Assembly: GCA_017505505.1 (NCBI GenBank) | Contig: JAFVPA010000010.1 | Location: forward strand, 1 to 16,923 | From: Oscillospiraceae bacterium | GTDB lineage: Bacteria > Bacillota_A > Clostridia > Oscillospirales > Oscillospiraceae | Direction of reading: 5' to 3' | Length of the DNA: 16,923 bases | Shown here: positions 14,379-16,923 of the stretch, in pieces | Layout of the letters: each line of letters begins with the position of its first letter | How positions within the stretch are numbered: the stretch's first letter is position 1 | Translations under genes and position numbers: made by a program | The notes under the pieces: generated by a model | The model's input: the letters and a program-made list of their open reading frames with translations, nothing else | Database searches by the model: none | Told to the model about the DNA's origin: nothing

Positions 14379-15737
14379 ATGGCTAACATTACCCTCCGCC
14401 AGGCTGCCCAGTGGTGCGGCGGCACCGTAGAAGAAAAATACGCCGATGTGGAATTCCTCGGCGCCAACAATGATACCCGGGTGTTAAAGCCCGGCCAGCT
14501 GTTTATTGTCCTCCAGGGTGCTCGGGATGGCCATGATTTCATCCCTGCGGCCATGGAGAAGGGAGCCTCTGCTGTGCTGTGCTCCCGGAAGGTGGGGGAC
14601 TATCCTGCCATCTATGTGGACGACCCCCGGACGGCCCTGGGTGACATCGCCCGGGAAGAGCTGAAGCGCATCGGTCCCAAGGTAGTGGCGGTTACCGGAT
14701 CGGTAGGTAAGTCCACCACCAAGGAAATGATCGCGGCTGTTCTGGAAAGCACCTTCAAGGTCAGTAAGACGCCTGCCAATCACAATAACGACATCGGCAT
14801 GCCCATGGCCATTCTGGCCATGCCCATGGACACGGAAGTGGCAGTGCTGGAAATGGGCATGAACCATTTCCGGGAGATAGCCTATCTTTCCAATATCGCC
14901 CATCCCGATGTGGCGGTCATCATCAATATTGGAACCATGCACATCGAGTTCCTGGGTACCCAGATGGGCATTCGCCAGGCCAAAATGGAGATCGTGGAAG
15001 GCATGTCTCCCAACGGCATGCTGCTGCTCAATGGCGATGACACCCTGCTGCGTTATCTGGATCAGATCCCCAAGCAGCGGATCACCTATTTCGGACAGTC
15101 TGAGGGCTGTGATGTCCGCGGCTATGATGTGGTACAGGATGGGGAGAATCTTCGTTTCCAGACGGAGGCAGGCAAGCTGTCTATCCCCGTGGAGCTGGAG
15201 CTGGAGGGTGAGCACTTTGTCAATGATGCCCTGGCCGCGGTTTGTGTGGGACTGAAGCTGGCGGTTCCCTCTGAGCGCATCAGTGAGGCCCTGAAGCATT
15301 TCCACAATATGTCCGGCCGTCAGGAGATCTTTAGATTCAAGGATTATACCATCATCAAGGACTGCTATAACGCAGGGCCTGAATCCATGGCCGCTGCTCT
15401 GGGTGTACTGGGCAACCGTCCCGGCCGCCGCATCGCGGTGCTGGGAGATATGCTGGAGCTGGGCGACTGCGCCCAGGCGGAGCATTATAAAGTTGGCCGC
15501 ATCGCTGCGGAAAAGGCGGACATGGTCTTCGCCTATGGCCCCTTCGCAGGCCGTGTCATTGACGGCACCATCACCGGCGGTATGAGCGACACTATGGGAC
15601 GGGCCTTTGGTGACCGGGACGAAATGGCCAAAGCACTGAAGCGGGCCGTGAAACCCGGTGACGTGATCCTGTTCAAGGCCAGCCACGGTATGCACCTGGA
15701 GCTGGTTCTGGATGCCTTCCTGAAAGAAGAAAAATAA
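14379..15737 (+). CDS. murF: UDP-MurNAc-tripeptide:D-alanyl-D-alanine ligase MurF
   Basis: A 452-residue Mur ligase that adds D-Ala-D-Ala, completing the UDP-MurNAc-pentapeptide substrate of MraY. Evidence: N-terminal domain with NDTRVLKPGQLFIVLQGARD, ATP-binding loop AVTGSVGKSTTKEM (104-117), SKTPANHNNDIGMPM typical of MurF, AVLEMGMNHFREI, and C-terminal DCYNAGPESMAAAL and AVLGDMLELG. The length is normal. The ATG follows the murE stop after one base, so the two are probably coupled. All catalytic motifs are intact. Confidence 0.97.
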   Translation: MANITLRQAAQWCGGTVEEKYADVEFLGANNDTRVLKPGQLFIVLQGARDGHDFIPAAMEKGASAVLCSRKVGDYPAIYVDDPRTALGDIAREELKRIGPKVVAVTGSVGKSTTKEMIAAVLESTFKVSKTPANHNNDIGMPMAILAMPMDTEVAVLEMGMNHFREIAYLSNIAHPDVAVIINIGTMHIEFLGTQMGIRQAKMEIVEGMSPNGMLLLNGDDTLLRYLDQIPKQRITYFGQSEGCDVRGYDVVQDGENLRFQTEAGKLSIPVELELEGEHFVNDALAAVCVGLKLAVPSERISEALKHFHNMSGRQEIFRFKDYTIIKDCYNAGPESMAAALGVLGNRPGRRIAVLGDMLELGDCAQAEHYKVGRIAAEKADMVFAYGPFAGRVIDGTITGGMSDTMGRAFGDRDEMAKALKRAVKPGDVILFKASHGMHLELVLDAFLKEEK

Positions 15738-15752
15738 ACGGAGGAAGATACC

Positions 15753-16727
15753 ATGACAAATATTCTGATCGCGGCAGTGTTTGCCTGCGTGCTGACGGCG
15801 GTTTTTGGACGTTTCCTGATCCCTGTTCTGCGGGCCCTGAAGGCCGGACAGTCCATCCGGGAAAGCGGCCCCACCTGGCATAACTACAAGGCCGGTACCC
15901 CCATGATGGGCGGACTGATGTTTGTGGCCGCTTCTGCTGTGGTGCTGGCACTGAATGCCTTTACCATGGAGGACTATTCCGTATTTTATGTGCTGATCTT
16001 ATCCTTGTGCTTCGGTTTCATCGGTTTTCTCGATGATTTTACCAAGCTGAAGTACAAGCGCAACCTGGGCCTGACCTCTATGCAGAAGGCCTTGCTTCAG
16101 ATGGCAGTTTCCGCCATCTTCCTGTATGCCATGTACCGTTCCGGCATGGATACCCACCTGTACATCCCCTTCTTCAATGTCAGCTTCCAGCTGCATCCCA
16201 TTTTGTACATCTTTTTTGCCATGTTCGTCATGGTGGGCTGCGTCAATGCGGTGAACCTGACCGATGGTGTGGATGGCCTCTGTGGCAGCGTCACCATCCC
16301 GGTCATGCTGTTCTTTACCGCCGCGTCTGTGGCACTGGGCAAGTATGATCTGGCACTGCTGCCCGCAACGCTGGTAGGTGGCCTGATCGCTTACCTGTTC
16401 TATAACTGGCATCCGGCCAAAGTTTTCATGGGCGATACCGGCAGCCTGTTCCTGGGCGGCGTGGTCTGTGCCATGGCGTTTGCCCTGGAAATGCCCCTGA
16501 TCCTGATTCTGGTGGGCATCATCTACATCTGTGAGACGCTGTCCGTAATTCTGCAGGTGGGCTACTTTAAGCTGACCCACGGCAAGCGTCTGTTTAAAAT
16601 GTCTCCCATCCACCACCATTTCGAGATGTGCGGCTGGAAGGAAGTCAAGATCTGTATCGTCTTTACCGCCATCACCGCTGTGATGTGCGTGCTGGCCTGG
16701 TTCGGTATCTCCGGACTGGTCGGATAA
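15753..16727 (+). CDS. mraY: Phospho-MurNAc-pentapeptide transferase MraY
   Basis: A 324-residue polytopic membrane enzyme that transfers phospho-MurNAc-pentapeptide to undecaprenyl phosphate, making lipid I. Ten membrane spans are expected and the hydrophobic pattern agrees. Motifs: SIRESGPTWHNYKAGTPMMG near the N-terminus, the Asp pair in GFLDDFTK (D94, D95), NAVNLTDGVDGL (165-176), FMGDTGSLFLGG with D228, and the histidine loop SPIHHHFEMCGW (HHH 287-289). GGAGG lies 8 bases before the ATG. It is the last gene fully inside the window; in many dcw clusters murD or ftsW would follow. Confidence 0.97.
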   Translation: MTNILIAAVFACVLTAVFGRFLIPVLRALKAGQSIRESGPTWHNYKAGTPMMGGLMFVAASAVVLALNAFTMEDYSVFYVLILSLCFGFIGFLDDFTKLKYKRNLGLTSMQKALLQMAVSAIFLYAMYRSGMDTHLYIPFFNVSFQLHPILYIFFAMFVMVGCVNAVNLTDGVDGLCGSVTIPVMLFFTAASVALGKYDLALLPATLVGGLIAYLFYNWHPAKVFMGDTGSLFLGGVVCAMAFALEMPLILILVGIIYICETLSVILQVGYFKLTHGKRLFKMSPIHHHFEMCGWKEVKICIVFTAITAVMCVLAWFGISGLVG

Positions 16728-16746
16728 TTCGGATTATTTATTGTGG

Positions 16747-16796
16747 GGTGGGGGCTTGCCCCCACCGTGCAGATCGGAGCAAGCTTGCGGTGGGGG
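16747..16796. repeat. G-rich palindromic element after mraY
   Basis: The first hairpin is GGTGGGGG-CTTG-CCCCCACC (16747-16766). A third arm CGGTGGGGG (16788-16796) can pair instead with CCCCCACCG (16759-16767), and GCAAGCTTGC (16779-16788) is itself a palindrome. There is no T-tract directly after the stem, so it is not a standard terminator, although it may slow transcription at the end of the operon segment. Confidence 0.7.
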
Positions 16797-16848
16797 CTCC
16801 TATATACATATTTACATATTGCGAACTGCGCACATTTTCCCATTTTTA

Positions 16849-16877
16849 TTGTTTCCAAGATGGGATATACTTATACA
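16849..16877 (+). promoter_or_regulatory. Candidate sigma-A promoter for the gene right of the window
   Basis: TTGTTT (16849-16854), 17 bases, TATACA (16872-16877) in AT-rich sequence. It is followed by AAAGGAAAG (about 16899-16906) and an in-frame TTG at 16913 that could open the next gene; only three codons are visible, so no product can be named. Confidence 0.45.
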
Positions 16878-16923
16878 ATTAACAACTGAATATTATCTAA
16901 AGGAAAGCACCTTTGGCGAAGGC

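Noticed and set aside
14484..15881. Minus-strand open frame of 465 codons across murF and mraY
   Set aside because: It crosses two certain genes, is rich in H, Q and G and has no recognisable motif: a reverse-frame artefact of codon use.
16628..16882. Plus-strand 84-codon frame after mraY
   Set aside because: It mostly overlaps the mraY 3' end in another frame and then runs through the palindromic repeat; no start signal.
1..16923. tRNA or rRNA genes, CRISPR arrays, prophage or defence genes
   Set aside because: None seen on either strand; the repeats present are inverted and isolated, not regularly spaced direct repeats.

Overview
The window looks like chromosomal core DNA from a spore-forming, GC-rich Clostridia species, most likely in or near the Oscillospiraceae (Oscillospirales). 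Four things suggest this: a division and cell-wall (dcw) cluster of Firmicutes layout, the sporulation genes spmA, spmB and a spoVD-type PBP, an AbrB-like regulator with a C-terminal Cys pair module typical of Clostridia, and a MurE with the DNPR motif of meso-diaminopimelate enzymes. The order-level assignment is an inference from gene content and style. No database search was possible.

Layout. Positions 1-141 hold a dense series of small hairpins at the window edge, possibly the 3' end of a mobile element or of an unseen gene. Two solitary plus-strand genes follow, each with its own promoter and terminator: a cytidylate kinase-like protein (308-958) and a DEDDh 3'-5' exonuclease (1120-2121). 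On the minus strand lie spmA-spmB (translationally coupled). Divergent from them is the AbrB-like regulator (3420-3662), which has a perfect consensus sigma-A promoter. A bidirectional terminator separates it from a minus-strand series: ferredoxin (5646-5816), a trmN6-like methyltransferase (4738-5430) and rsmI (3762-4592). The trmN6-like/rsmI/abrB neighbourhood resembles the yabB-rsmI-abrB region of Bacillus.

A ClpC-type AAA+ unfoldase (6007-8334) precedes the plus-strand dcw cluster: mraZ, rsmH, ftsL, spoVD-type PBP, murE, murF, mraY (8490-16727). These genes make, flip-ready and cross-link peptidoglycan precursors: MurE and MurF finish the UDP-MurNAc-pentapeptide, MraY loads it on undecaprenyl phosphate, and the PBP cross-links. 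MraZ and RsmH head the operon as regulator and rRNA methylase. The mraZ promoter carries a phased series of MraZ-type boxes.

No phage, CRISPR, defence or biosynthetic system is visible. The unusual content is between genes. There are several long imperfect palindromic elements (4611-4735, 5451-5564, 12801-12895, 16747-16796). There is also a spoVD leader with a sigma-E-like promoter and a foldable three-stem structure whose closing helix overlaps the ribosome binding site. That leader is the best candidate here for something undescribed.
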